A model generated the notes under the pieces. The model did not search any database. It saw only the letters and a list, made by a program, of their open reading frames with translations, and was not told where the DNA came from. The translations under genes and the position numbers were made by a program. Positions 1 through 7,190 of a stretch of DNA of 7,732 nucleotides are shown piece by piece. How positions within the stretch are numbered: the stretch's first letter is position 1; each line of letters starts with the position of its first letter. Origin of the DNA: an uncultured Micromonospora sp. Lineage in GTDB: Bacteria; Actinomycetota; Actinomycetes; Mycobacteriales; Micromonosporaceae. The DNA lies in NCBI GenBank assembly GCA_937951935.1, contig CALGAM010000083.1, forward strand, positions 1-7,732. Direction: 5' to 3'.

Positions 1-76
1 CCGGCCGCGTCTGGCGCAACGTCGTCAACACGCCGACGACGGCCTCGGAGGGACACGGCCGGCGTGGTGTCGGCGC
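1..76. other. Short tail downstream of the immunity gene, no gene supported
   Basis: The plus strand is open here in all three frames and continues antisense into the immunity gene, but none shows a recognisable protein end. On the minus strand a GTG near position 57 could begin a reading frame leaving the window, but it has no ribosome binding site. I see nothing else apart from the weak inverted repeat listed separately. Confidence 0.4.
52..71 (-). terminator. Weak inverted repeat after the immunity stop codon
   Basis: On the minus strand GACAC and GTGTC flank a GC-rich loop that can also pair as CACG/CGTG. It begins six bases after the immunity stop codon. There is no T-run, and the stem is only five base pairs in either register. 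It could end the toxin-immunity transcript, as many high-GC terminators lack a T-run, but support is thin. Confidence 0.25.
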
Positions 77-505
77 TCAGCGCAACCGCGCCGCGATGTC
101 GGCGAGATGCCCGTCGACCAGGTCCAGCGCCCGCCGGGTGACCGCCAGGGTCTGCTCGGTGCCGGCCGCCGGGTCGAACGGGAGCTCCTCGTCGACGAGC
201 ACCACGTCGTCCCCCTCGTAGACGGTCAGGTCGGCGACCCGGGTGGTGGGTACGAACAGCAGCTCGACCAGGACGTCGTCGGTGTCCCGCGCCGCGGCGT
301 CCCGGCTGAGCTCGACCCAGCTGCCGTGCTCGATCGCCGACCGGACGTGGTGGTGGCGCACCCGGACCCGCAGCTCAGGGACGGTCGCCCGGAGCCGCTC
401 GGCGAGCCGGTCGGCCCACTGTTCGACCAGCCGCGCCACCGCCTCCCACACCTGGTCACCGGCTCCGTCAGTCGGCGGGCTGCCCACCGAGCGTGATGTT
501 GCCAT
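77..505 (-). CDS. Putative immunity protein for the RHS toxin
   Basis: This is a 142-residue soluble protein with no signal peptide or membrane segment. It starts with a likely helix (QVWEAVARLVEQWADRLAER, residues 18-37), has a central beta-rich part with acidic strands (DDVLVELLFVP, TVYEGDDVVLVDEELPFDP), and ends in another helix (TRRALDLVDGHLADIAARL). It is acidic overall, whereas the linker before the toxin tip is strongly basic. The start is fixed: the in-frame codon 15 bases upstream (520-518) is TAA, and an AAGGTGG site sits six bases before the ATG. Its first 38 bases overlap the end of the toxin gene in another frame. An immunity role follows from this position and size, as is usual for polymorphic toxins; the sequence itself matches no family I recognise. 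Confidence 0.75.
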   Translation of the reverse strand: MATSRSVGSPPTDGAGDQVWEAVARLVEQWADRLAERLRATVPELRVRVRHHHVRSAIEHGSWVELSRDAAARDTDDVLVELLFVPTTRVADLTVYEGDDVVLVDEELPFDPAAGTEQTLAVTRRALDLVDGHLADIAARLR

Positions 506-3500
506 ACCTGTCCACCTTTATCTTCCGGTCTGTCACGGCGCCACGGACCACGGACGTGTACGGGTGCGGAACGTCGTCGTCGCGGCTGTCCATCCACTCG
601 CCCAGTTTCTCGGGGTCGGGAGGGACGAGTGACCAGTGCCCCTCACCCCCGTGCTGCGGGGTGTAGACGAGCTGGAAGCCGGCCTGGAGCAGCAGGTCCG
701 TCCTGATCTCGATGCCACTGAGCTTCTTGCCCGGGTTGGCGGCCATGGAACCCGCCATGGCCTGGCTCGGCTTCTGCCAGACGGTCAGGCCGTCGTCGTC
801 CACTCCCCGCCGCGGCGTAAGGTTCTTCTGTCCGGCGCTGCCGCTCCGGTAGACGTACTGCGGTATGGACGGCCTGCCGTCGGCCTTCTTCGGCTTCGGA
901 CGGAAGAGCTTCCGTTTTGCTCCCTGGACGCTGTTCTTGATCTTGCCGACCTGCTTCTTGACCCGTTTCCAGGTCTTCTTCCACGTCTTCTTGACCTGGT
1001 CCTTGACCCACTTCTTGACCTTCTTGGCCGTCTTGACCCACTGCCGCACCTGTTTCTTGACGGTGCGGACGATCTTCTTGACGACCTCCACCCACTTCGT
1101 GACCTTCTTCCAGGCCCACGTGACAAGCGAGCCCAGGAAACCGGGCAGCTTCTCGGCCACCCAGGTCACGACCGGCACCGTGTACCGGACCCAGTGCACC
1201 TGCTTGGTCACCACGGTCCGCACGACCATCTTCCGGACGAAGACCGTGCTGATCACCCAACGCTCGCCGTCCGGGTCGGCGTAGGTGACCGGGTTGTTGT
1301 TCGCGTACACGTAGCCGTTCGCCTGCTGCGGCTCCTCGTGGTCCACCACCGGGTCCACCGAGATGAACCGGCCCAGCGCCGGGTCGTAGTAGCGGGCACC
1401 GAGCTGGACCAGGCCGGTTCCGGGGTCGGCGATCCCGCCGACGAAGCTCCGCTGCCCGGGCCAGTCGACCGCCGCGCCGCGGAGCTCGCCGTACGGGGTG
1501 TGCCGGCGGCGGGTCACCTCCTGGCTGCTCGCGTCGACGGCGATCTCCGGCGTGCCGTGGTGGTCCAGCGCCAGCCAGTGCAACCGGTTGTCCGCCGACG
1601 TCCGCACCGCGACGGTACGACCGTTGAAGGTGTAGTACCGGGTACCGGTCAGCGTGCCGTCCGGCGCCAGGTGCAGCTCGGTCTCGCCCAGGTAGAGGGT
1701 GGTGCCGCTGGGATCGCGCCGGATCAGCCGGTTCCCCCCGGCGTCGTAGAGGAAGCTCGTGGTGACGCCGCCCGAGGTGACGCTGCTGAGGTTGCCCTCC
1801 GGATCCCAGGTGAGCTTCTGCTCGGCGCCGCCCTTCCTCCGGCTGACGGTGTTGCCCGCCGCGTCGTACCCGAACTCCTCGACCTGGGCCGTGCCGTCCG
1901 GACCGGTCGTGGTGACCGTGCGTACCGCGTGCGGTCCGCCCTGGCCCGGCGCCGGGTAGGCGTAGGTTCTCGTCGTCCGCGCGCCGCCGGGCTGGATACG
2001 GGTCTCCGACAACCGGTTGCCGGTCGTGTCGAAGGTCCACGAGTGCCAGTACGGTGCCGGGCCGCCCAGCGCGTCCGCGGCCGGTGCCGCCGCGCAGTCG
2101 CCCGACCTCGGCGTCCACGCCTCGGTCAGGCGGCGCAGGTGGTCGTACCGGAAGCACTGGGTCTCGGCGCCGGTGTCGGCGCGGTCGGCGATCCGGGTGA
2201 CGTTGCCGGCCGGGTCGTAGGTGTAGGAGATGTCGGCGAGGCGCTGCGGGGCGGTGTCCCGGGACACCACCGCCCGGGACAGCCGGTGGGTGCCGTACTC
2301 GTACTCGAAGCCGAGCCTGACGGCCCTGCCACCGGTGGAGAGTGTCATCCCGCGCAACTCGCCGTACTGGGTGTAGTCGGTGGCGGTGACATAGGTGGTC
2401 GCCCCCCGCAGCGTCACCGGCTGTCCGAGGCCGTCGTAGCCGACGGTGAGCCGCTCGGCGGGGAGTCCGGCGACTCCCGGCAGGTCCGCGGTGGCCAGGT
2501 CGCCGTCCGCCGCGTACGTGTTGCGGACCTCGTAGGTGCCGGCGAGCGCCCCCTCGCTGGCCGGGATCGTGTGCCGGGTGCCGGTCGGCCGGCCGCCCGC
2601 GTCGAACCCGGTCACCGCGACCGAGTACTCGTTGCCGTCGACGTAACGGGTGGCGACGGTCTGCAGGCCCCGGGCCGGGGTCCCGTCCGGCAGCGTGTCG
2701 TAGCGCCAGCCGAGCCGCTTCGGGCCGGTCAGCGACCCCTCGTGGGTCGCGGTCCGTCGGCCGAGGATGTCGTAGGCGTGCGCCAGGGTCACCCCCCGGG
2801 CGTCCCGCTCGGCGACGAGTTCCTCGGCGTCGTTGTAGGTGCGCTCGGTGACGCCCCGGTCCGGCTCCTCGCTGCGGGTCAGGAATCCACGCAGGTCGTA
2901 CGTGTACCGCCAGACGTTGCCGGCCGGATCGGTGACCGAGGCGAGTTGCCCGCGCCGGTTGTACGTGTACCTCGTCGCGTCGTACGTGCCGGTCGGCGCG
3001 TCGCCGTGGTACTGGCGCAGCTCGACCAGCCGGCCCTCGGCGTCGAGGATCCGGGTGGTCGGCGTCTGGCCGGCCGGCGGGTCGACGTCGTGCCGGTTGT
3101 GCCCGTAGGTGTGCGTGGTCCGCCACCGTTCGAGCCCGTCGACCAGGAAGATGATGTTGGTCGGGCGTTCGTTCTCGTCGTAGACGGTGACGGTCTGCGC
3201 GGGCAGGCTCGCCTCGTCCGGGATCACCACGTCCGGGCCCGGCGGCGCGTCGTTGTGGTAGGGCCCGTTCTCCTTCACCTGCAGCCCGCGCGAGTCGTAG
3301 ACGATGTCGGTGACGACCCGACCGCCGCCGGGTGCCGGCTCCTGGGTCTGCCGGGGCCGCATCAGCCCGTCGTACAGCTCGTACTCGGTCTCGTAGTCGC
3401 CGTTCGGCTGCAACGTCCGGATCGTCACGGCGTTCGCGCCGTCGGTGCGCACCAGGTAGCCGTACTCGACGTTCGGGGTCTGGGTCGCTGGGTCCCGGCC

Positions 3501-6500
3501 CGGCAGCCAGACCTTCGTCAACCGGCCCAGTGGGTCGTACCGCAGTTCGGTGCGCCGGTCGTTGGCGTCCAGGATGACGGTTTCCTCACCCCAGGCCGGT
3601 TCGAACGTCGTCCGGGTGCGGTGGCCGAGCGCGTTGGTGACCTCGATCTGGGTGACCGGTGCCCCGGTGGCCGGGGTGTACGCGATCGTCGTTCGGGCGC
3701 CCTTGACGTCGGTCGCCTCGATCTCGCGGCCGTGCACGTCGTAGCTCGCCCGCAGCGTGGTCACGTAGGTCGGCGCCCCGTCGGCCCAGCCGGACAGCTC
3801 CTCGACGCGGGTCACGTCCCCGCGTACCGGCGCCGCGCCCAGCGTCGTGCTCCCGTCGTAGTAGTACCGGGTGTCGCTGAGCAGGTCGTCCGGGTAGCGG
3901 GGGGTTCGGTCGCAGCTCACCGCGACGGTCTCGACCCGGTACGGCAGGTTGATGATCCACGCCGATTCGTTGCGGGTGTACCAGTACCGGGTGCACGTGT
4001 CGTCGTCCGGGTTGGACAGGTCGTTGAGGTCGCTGGACATCACGAGCGTGCCCGCGTCGTCGTAGACGTGCTGCGCACCGATCTCCTGCCATCCGCCGGA
4101 GCTGGTCGCCTCGCTCTGGCGGACCCTCGCCTCCTCGACCCGGACCGCGCTCGTGGTGCCCCAGCTGCGGGTACGGGTGGCGGTCGGCTTGGACAGCCAC
4201 GGATCGGTGAACTCCTTCTCCCGTACCCGGCCGTCGGCGGTGAACGTGATGTTCACCCGCGCGGTGCCGGCCAGCGGGTCGGCGTCCCGGACCGGCTCGC
4301 CGGTCGAGTCGGGGTAGACGACCTCCTTCCGGCCACCGGACGCGGTGCGGTCGCCGTCCATGCCGCGGAAGAACAGCGACTCGACCACGCTCACGACTCC
4401 GGCGGGCCCACCCTTGTGGATCCGGACCCGGTCGTATCCACGCCACTGCGACCAGGTCTTGCGGTTCTCCGCCACCAGACCGTCCGCCTCGTCGAAGCGC
4501 CAGGCCGGCGTGCCCGGGTACTCGATCCGGGTCACCGTCGGCGGCATCCCGGTGGTGCGGTCCGCCTCGGTCACCTGGGTGACCACGTACTTGTTGAACC
4601 AGTCCAGGCGTTCGGTGGTCTGCCCGTCCGGCGTCCACCGCGCCGGATGGCAGCGCTTGGTGTTCGAGTCGGGTGCCGGGAGGTTGCCGACGACACACTC
4701 CTTCGGCGAGTACTCGACGGTGATCTCGCCACCCGAGTCGAGCTGGATCCGCTGGATCCGCATCCAGTTCATCGGCGGGATGGCGTCGTTGCCGTCCACC
4801 CGGTTGTTGAGCTGGACGGGGTGGAAGGTGACCGCCGGCAGGGCGGCGCTGCCGCCGACGTGGCCCCGGTGCTGGATCCCGGCCAGCCACAGCCCGGCCC
4901 GGGTGCCGTCGCCCGGGTCCAGGTACGCCGGGGTCAGCTCCCACGAGTCGACGTCGCGGTACGCCGTGCCGCCCCACACCTGCGTGGTCACCCGGGCCAG
5001 GCGCTTCTGTGTCCAGAAGGTGGGGTTGAACTTGTTGTTGCAGTTGGTGGTGCTCGAACAGGCCAGGTCCCACGGCACGTCCGGCCAGTTCGCCGGCTGG
5101 GACGGGGTGCAGGTGGTGCCGGGGATGCAGCGATCCGCCTCGGTGAAGACCACCCGGCCCACGGCGGGCGTGGTGTAGACCTCGCCGTCCCGCTGCCCGT
5201 AGTCGATGCGGCTGAGCCAGCCACCACGGACGTAGCTCGACACCTTGGTCGCGGTGATGTTGCGCGCGTAGTTGTTGGTCTCGGTCTGGTAGAACAGGCT
5301 CATGGTGTTGCCGTGCCGGTCCACCACGTAGTCCAGGTTCCACCGCCACGCCTGCGAACAGTGCGACGCGTCGAAGGTGGACTTGTGGCAGGGCTCGCCG
5401 GCGTGGTTGCCGAAGACCGGAACGGTCCAGACCGAGTTGGTGACCGTCCTGCCCGCCTGCCATCCGGGCAGCTTGTGCATCCCGAAGTAGTACCGGGTGC
5501 CGTCCGGGGTGGTGATCCGCCAGTACTCCCCGTCGTTGTCGCCGTTGTCCCCGCCGGTCAGCAGCTCGACCTTCGACCCGTCGTCGATCCGGAACCTCCA
5601 CTGCCCGGTCGCGTCGTCACGGATCAGCTCGCCGCTGCGCCCGTCCATCGAGACGATCGCGTTGTTGGTGCCCCAGCACAGGTCACCGGTCTTCCGGCCG
5701 CTGTTGTTGCCCCCGGAGGTGTCGTCGCCGCACGACTTGTACCGCCGTTCGATGTAGCCGCCCGGCTCGAGTTCGAACCCCTCGCCGATCCAGGACGGCT
5801 GGTTGTTCGTCGCCGAGGTCCGGCCGTCCACGCTGCCGCTGGAGTAGGTGAGTTCCAGCGCCGGCTGCGGCCCGCCGAGGCCCGGCACCACCTCCATCGG
5901 GTACTGCCAGGTGAAGTCTCCGGAGGAGGTGCCGACCGTCCAGGTGGAGGACGGGGACAGCGGCGACGGCCTGTAGTCGCCGGCACCGGAGGCGGCCGCC
6001 GCCGCGATCCCGTAGAGGCCGCCGGAGGCGCCGCTGGCGGGCACCGCGACGTCCGCGCTCAGCCGACCCGAGCCGTTGTTGCGGGTCGGGATCGGGGTGC
6101 CCGCACACTCGGTCCGCTCCGGTGTGCTCACCGCGCACTCGGGGAGGGCGACCAGCCGTAGCCGGGTCGCCCAGTCGCCACCGTAGGCGTTGCGGAAGGC
6201 GGAGTAGTCCACCTCCAGGCCGATCCGACCGGTGGTGGCCACCCCGTCCGCACGTCGGATGCGCAACAGCAGTCGGTCCTGCTGTCGCGGCAGCAGCTCG
6301 ATCCGGACCCGGTCCGGGACCGCCGCACGCGCGTCGTCGCGGGCGGCGCCGACCACGATGGGCAGGCCACCGGCCTTCGCCCGCGCGAGGCGTACGGCGC
6401 TCCGGCCGGCGGCATCCCGCGCGATGTCTCCCTGCGGGGCCAGCGTGACCTCGGCCGCGCCGGGCGACGGCCAGGAGACCGTCGGGGTGACACGCAGCGC

Positions 6501-6689
6501 CCGCTGCTGGACGAGACCGGGTTGCGCGGCCGGCACGCTGACCGGACGGGCCGGCACCGAGGGCTCCCTGGCCAGGGAGAGGTCGTCCCCGGATGCGGCG
6601 GTGGCCGGCTCCGGCAATCCCGCGACCAGTGAAACCGCCATCACGGCCGCCATCGCCAACCCCAGCGGCCGACGCCGTACGTGGTACAC
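468..6689 (-). CDS. Secreted RHS/YD-repeat polymorphic toxin with C-terminal toxin tip
   Basis: This 2073-residue protein is a contact- or secretion-dependent toxin of the RHS class. Residues 1-31 form an export signal. Residues about 33-305 are an N-terminal shell domain containing LTYSSGSVDGR and NQPSWIGEGFE, typical of actinobacterial RHS/WapA-like proteins. Residues about 306-870 are further beta-rich shell. YD repeats run from about 876 (YDDAGTL, YDVHGRE, YDPLGRL, YDAAGNT and others, about twenty). The RHS-associated core occupies about 1640-1811, with GARYYDPALGRFISVDP and a closing DPDGERW. A basic linker (1812-1938) and a tip (1939-2073) follow. Sixteen cysteines, in eight close pairs, all lie before the core, which fits an extracytoplasmic protein. 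The start is GTG, five bases after AGGAGG. The downstream immunity gene overlaps its end. The family role (RHS shell encapsulating a toxic tip, released by self-cleavage near the core) is established knowledge; the target of this tip is unknown. Confidence 0.93.
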   Translation of the reverse strand: MYHVRRRPLGLAMAAVMAVSLVAGLPEPATAASGDDLSLAREPSVPARPVSVPAAQPGLVQQRALRVTPTVSWPSPGAAEVTLAPQGDIARDAAGRSAVRLARAKAGGLPIVVGAARDDARAAVPDRVRIELLPRQQDRLLLRIRRADGVATTGRIGLEVDYSAFRNAYGGDWATRLRLVALPECAVSTPERTECAGTPIPTRNNGSGRLSADVAVPASGASGGLYGIAAAAASGAGDYRPSPLSPSSTWTVGTSSGDFTWQYPMEVVPGLGGPQPALELTYSSGSVDGRTSATNNQPSWIGEGFELEPGGYIERRYKSCGDDTSGGNNSGRKTGDLCWGTNNAIVSMDGRSGELIRDDATGQWRFRIDDGSKVELLTGGDNGDNDGEYWRITTPDGTRYYFGMHKLPGWQAGRTVTNSVWTVPVFGNHAGEPCHKSTFDASHCSQAWRWNLDYVVDRHGNTMSLFYQTETNNYARNITATKVSSYVRGGWLSRIDYGQRDGEVYTTPAVGRVVFTEADRCIPGTTCTPSQPANWPDVPWDLACSSTTNCNNKFNPTFWTQKRLARVTTQVWGGTAYRDVDSWELTPAYLDPGDGTRAGLWLAGIQHRGHVGGSAALPAVTFHPVQLNNRVDGNDAIPPMNWMRIQRIQLDSGGEITVEYSPKECVVGNLPAPDSNTKRCHPARWTPDGQTTERLDWFNKYVVTQVTEADRTTGMPPTVTRIEYPGTPAWRFDEADGLVAENRKTWSQWRGYDRVRIHKGGPAGVVSVVESLFFRGMDGDRTASGGRKEVVYPDSTGEPVRDADPLAGTARVNITFTADGRVREKEFTDPWLSKPTATRTRSWGTTSAVRVEEARVRQSEATSSGGWQEIGAQHVYDDAGTLVMSSDLNDLSNPDDDTCTRYWYTRNESAWIINLPYRVETVAVSCDRTPRYPDDLLSDTRYYYDGSTTLGAAPVRGDVTRVEELSGWADGAPTYVTTLRASYDVHGREIEATDVKGARTTIAYTPATGAPVTQIEVTNALGHRTRTTFEPAWGEETVILDANDRRTELRYDPLGRLTKVWLPGRDPATQTPNVEYGYLVRTDGANAVTIRTLQPNGDYETEYELYDGLMRPRQTQEPAPGGGRVVTDIVYDSRGLQVKENGPYHNDAPPGPDVVIPDEASLPAQTVTVYDENERPTNIIFLVDGLERWRTTHTYGHNRHDVDPPAGQTPTTRILDAEGRLVELRQYHGDAPTGTYDATRYTYNRRGQLASVTDPAGNVWRYTYDLRGFLTRSEEPDRGVTERTYNDAEELVAERDARGVTLAHAYDILGRRTATHEGSLTGPKRLGWRYDTLPDGTPARGLQTVATRYVDGNEYSVAVTGFDAGGRPTGTRHTIPASEGALAGTYEVRNTYAADGDLATADLPGVAGLPAERLTVGYDGLGQPVTLRGATTYVTATDYTQYGELRGMTLSTGGRAVRLGFEYEYGTHRLSRAVVSRDTAPQRLADISYTYDPAGNVTRIADRADTGAETQCFRYDHLRRLTEAWTPRSGDCAAAPAADALGGPAPYWHSWTFDTTGNRLSETRIQPGGARTTRTYAYPAPGQGGPHAVRTVTTTGPDGTAQVEEFGYDAAGNTVSRRKGGAEQKLTWDPEGNLSSVTSGGVTTSFLYDAGGNRLIRRDPSGTTLYLGETELHLAPDGTLTGTRYYTFNGRTVAVRTSADNRLHWLALDHHGTPEIAVDASSQEVTRRRHTPYGELRGAAVDWPGQRSFVGGIADPGTGLVQLGARYYDPALGRFISVDPVVDHEEPQQANGYVYANNNPVTYADPDGERWVISTVFVRKMVVRTVVTKQVHWVRYTVPVVTWVAEKLPGFLGSLVTWAWKKVTKWVEVVKKIVRTVKKQVRQWVKTAKKVKKWVKDQVKKTWKKTWKRVKKQVGKIKNSVQGAKRKLFRPKPKKADGRPSIPQYVYRSGSAGQKNLTPRRGVDDDGLTVWQKPSQAMAGSMAANPGKKLSGIEIRTDLLLQAGFQLVYTPQHGGEGHWSLVPPDPEKLGEWMDSRDDDVPHPYTSVVRGAVTDRKIKVDRYGNITLGGQPAD
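471..875 (-). other. C-terminal toxin tip, family not recognised
   Basis: Residues 1939-2073 (about 135) form the variable effector end. Visible landmarks are QYVYRSGS at 1944-1951, NLTPRRGVDDDGLTVW at 1956-1971, a hydrophobic strand ending in QLVYTPQHGGEGHWSLVPP at 2006-2024, EWMDSR at 2031-2036 and HPYTSVVRGAV at 2042-2052. Candidate active residues are Y1947, R1948, R1960, H2013, H2018, R2036 and H2042. A YR motif followed by TPR could suggest an ADP-ribosyltransferase-like fold, and His/Arg pairs could suggest an RNase, but neither signature is complete. There are no cysteines here. Toxicity is inferred from its position after the RHS core and the gene that follows. Confidence 0.7.
511..519 (-). 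promoter_or_regulatory. Ribosome binding site of the immunity gene, inside toxin codons
   Basis: The minus strand reads AAAGGTGGA followed by five bases and ATG (505-503). The GGTGG core is six bases from the start. The same bases encode K-V-D near the toxin C-terminus (residues 2058-2060). Ribosomes finishing the toxin pass over this site, so translation of the two genes is probably coupled. Confidence 0.7.
876..1256 (-). other. Lys/Trp-rich pre-toxin linker of the RHS protein
   Basis: Residues 1812-1938 lie between the RHS core and the toxin tip. They contain 30 lysines, about eight arginines and nine tryptophans but only four acidic residues, in a pattern of V/W followed by paired lysines every three to five residues (for example KKVTKWVEVVKKIVRTVKKQ). 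The first third is more hydrophobic (YTVPVVTWVAEKLPGFLGSL) and might dip into a membrane. A long amphipathic, strongly cationic helix is the natural reading. It may help the tip cross or bind the target membrane or pack inside the shell. I do not know a named domain for it. Confidence 0.7.
940..1115 (-). repeat. Low-complexity DNA coding the KK-rich linker
   Basis: On the plus strand a short unit resembling cttcttgacc recurs at irregular spacing (around 950, 984, 1010, 1072, with variants between). It encodes the repeated V-K-K of the linker on the minus strand. The copies are imperfect and fit repeated amino-acid usage or past slippage rather than a mobile repeat. The base composition is visibly less GC-rich than the rest of the gene because of the AAG codons. 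Confidence 0.5.
1257..1766 (-). other. RHS repeat-associated core domain
   Basis: Residues about 1642-1811 carry the conserved end of the RHS shell: YDAGGNRL at 1648, LALDHHGTPEIAVDA, the TPYGE motif, GARYYDPALGRFISVDP, and GYVYANNNPVTYADPDGERW ending at residue 1811. In RHS proteins and the related TcC toxins this region holds the aspartates of a self-cleaving protease that frees the C-terminal tip. Sequences after the closing DPxG are usually unrelated between strains, so position 1257 is the expected core/tip exchange boundary. The cleavage itself is inferred from the family. Confidence 0.9.
6595..6689 (-). other. Signal peptide of the RHS toxin
   Basis: Residues 1-31 have a basic start (three consecutive arginines at 5-7), a hydrophobic stretch from about 9 to 25 (LGLAMAAVMAVSLVAGL), and an ATA|A cleavage site around residue 31. 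This marks a Sec-exported protein. The paired arginines before P-L give a weak resemblance to a Tat signal, but the usual Phe/Leu after the arginines is absent, so Sec is more likely. Export is inferred from the sequence pattern only. Confidence 0.8.
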
Positions 6690-6694
6690 GCATG

Positions 6695-6700
6695 CCTCCT
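6695..6700 (-). promoter_or_regulatory. Ribosome binding site of the RHS toxin
   Basis: AGGAGG is followed by five bases and the GTG start at 6689-6687. An ATG two bases upstream of that GTG (6693-6691) lies in another frame whose translation has no RHS features, so the GTG is the real start. The spacing to the GTG is ideal, while the ATG would be only one base from the site. Confidence 0.85.
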
Positions 6701-6819
6701 CGGGTCCCGTGCTCGGCGCCGATACGTTGACTCATCATCACGGGCCGTACGCACAGAAGGCGCACACGGCGGTTGCCGCGCCGCGGCCGGCGGCACGGGT
6801 GGTGTCGCGACGACCGGTG

Positions 6820-6836
6820 CCGGCGGGAAGCGCCGG
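6820..6836 (-). terminator. GC hairpin between the heme oxygenase remnant and the toxin
   Basis: CCGGCG and CGCCGG form a perfect six-base-pair stem around a five-base loop (CTTCC on the minus strand). It lies about 50 bases after the stop codon of the heme oxygenase remnant. No T-run follows. It may be that gene's old terminator, isolating the toxin operon from upstream transcription, but chance GC pairing is also possible. Confidence 0.3.
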
Positions 6837-6885
6837 TCGCCGACCGGGCCGGGGTGCGAGGGCGCCGACGACCGGAGGAGGCGGG

Positions 6886-7178
6886 TCAGACGACGCTCTG
6901 CCGCGGCTGCGGTGCCGCTCCGGTACCGAGGGTCAGCTCTGCCAACTCCTCGAAGACCGCCCGGTTGAGGTCGAAGGCGACGACCACCTCAACCGCCATC
7001 CGGTCGGCCTCCACCGGGCTCAGTGCGAGGGTGTCCAGCCGCTGGCGGTACTCCCGCTCGAACCGCCCCGGGCGGTGATCCGGTCGAACTGGTAGAACCG
7101 TGTGCCCTGCCCGGTGTGCAGCCCGTAGTTGCGGCGGACCGCCGCGCCGACCATCGCACCCCCTAGAGGTCGCCGAGG
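6886..7178 (-). pseudogene. hmuO: Biliverdin-producing heme oxygenase, 5'-truncated and frameshifted
   Basis: Heme oxygenase opens heme to biliverdin, iron and CO. Three frame segments rebuild its C-terminal half. LGDL at 7177-7166 is followed by GGAMVGAAVRRNYGLHTGQG and TRFYQFDRIT (7163 to about 7073), then FEREYRQRLDTLALSPVEAD and VAFDLNRAVFEELAEL (7062-6886, stop TGA). The glycine-rich distal helix (GDLSGGxxxG in working enzymes), the YGL and FYxF motifs, the FxxxYRxRLD helix and the final AFxLNxxxFxEL are all recognisable. Two breaks are visible. The serine codon of GDLSGG is reduced to TA, creating an apparent TAG, and one C is missing from a C-run near 7070-7072. About the first half, including the helix carrying the heme-binding histidine, is absent. 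The family usually has about 210-230 residues and roughly 105 remain, so no enzyme can be made. The symbol is used at family level. Confidence 0.75.
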
Positions 7179-7190
7179 GAGCCGGGCCAG

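Larger units (their letters stand above)
6690..6885 (-). other. Leader region upstream of the RHS toxin
   Basis: These bases separate the heme oxygenase remnant from the toxin start. The part nearest the toxin (about 6720-6745) is the least GC-rich stretch (the minus strand reads GTGATGATGAGTCAACGTATC) and is the likeliest place for a promoter, but I cannot point to a convincing -10/-35 pair. No reading frame here resembles a protein. A GC hairpin at 6820-6836 is listed separately. Confidence 0.4.

Noticed and set aside
900..1115. Repeated cttcttgacc-like units as a possible CRISPR or tandem repeat
   Set aside because: Spacing is irregular, copies are imperfect, and the repetition is explained by V-K-K codons in the linker.
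643..5601. Long minus-strand frames of 827 and 671 codons
   Set aside because: They are alternative frames of the same RHS gene, composed mainly of Arg, Gly, Pro and Ala with no motifs.
636..6161. An 1841-codon open frame on the plus strand
   Set aside because: It is the antisense of the RHS gene, kept open by high GC. Its translation is Arg/Val/Pro/Gly-rich with no domain, while the minus strand has unmistakable YD repeats.
5683..6765. A 360-codon minus-strand frame starting upstream of the toxin start, with an internal ATG at 6693
   Set aside because: It overlaps the RHS N-terminus in another frame, lacks a signal peptide or domain, and the ribosome binding site is spaced for the RHS GTG.
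6701..6780. A promoter with clear -35 and -10 boxes for the toxin
   Set aside because: Several weak hexamers can be picked, but none gives a good pair at usual spacing, so no promoter is claimed.
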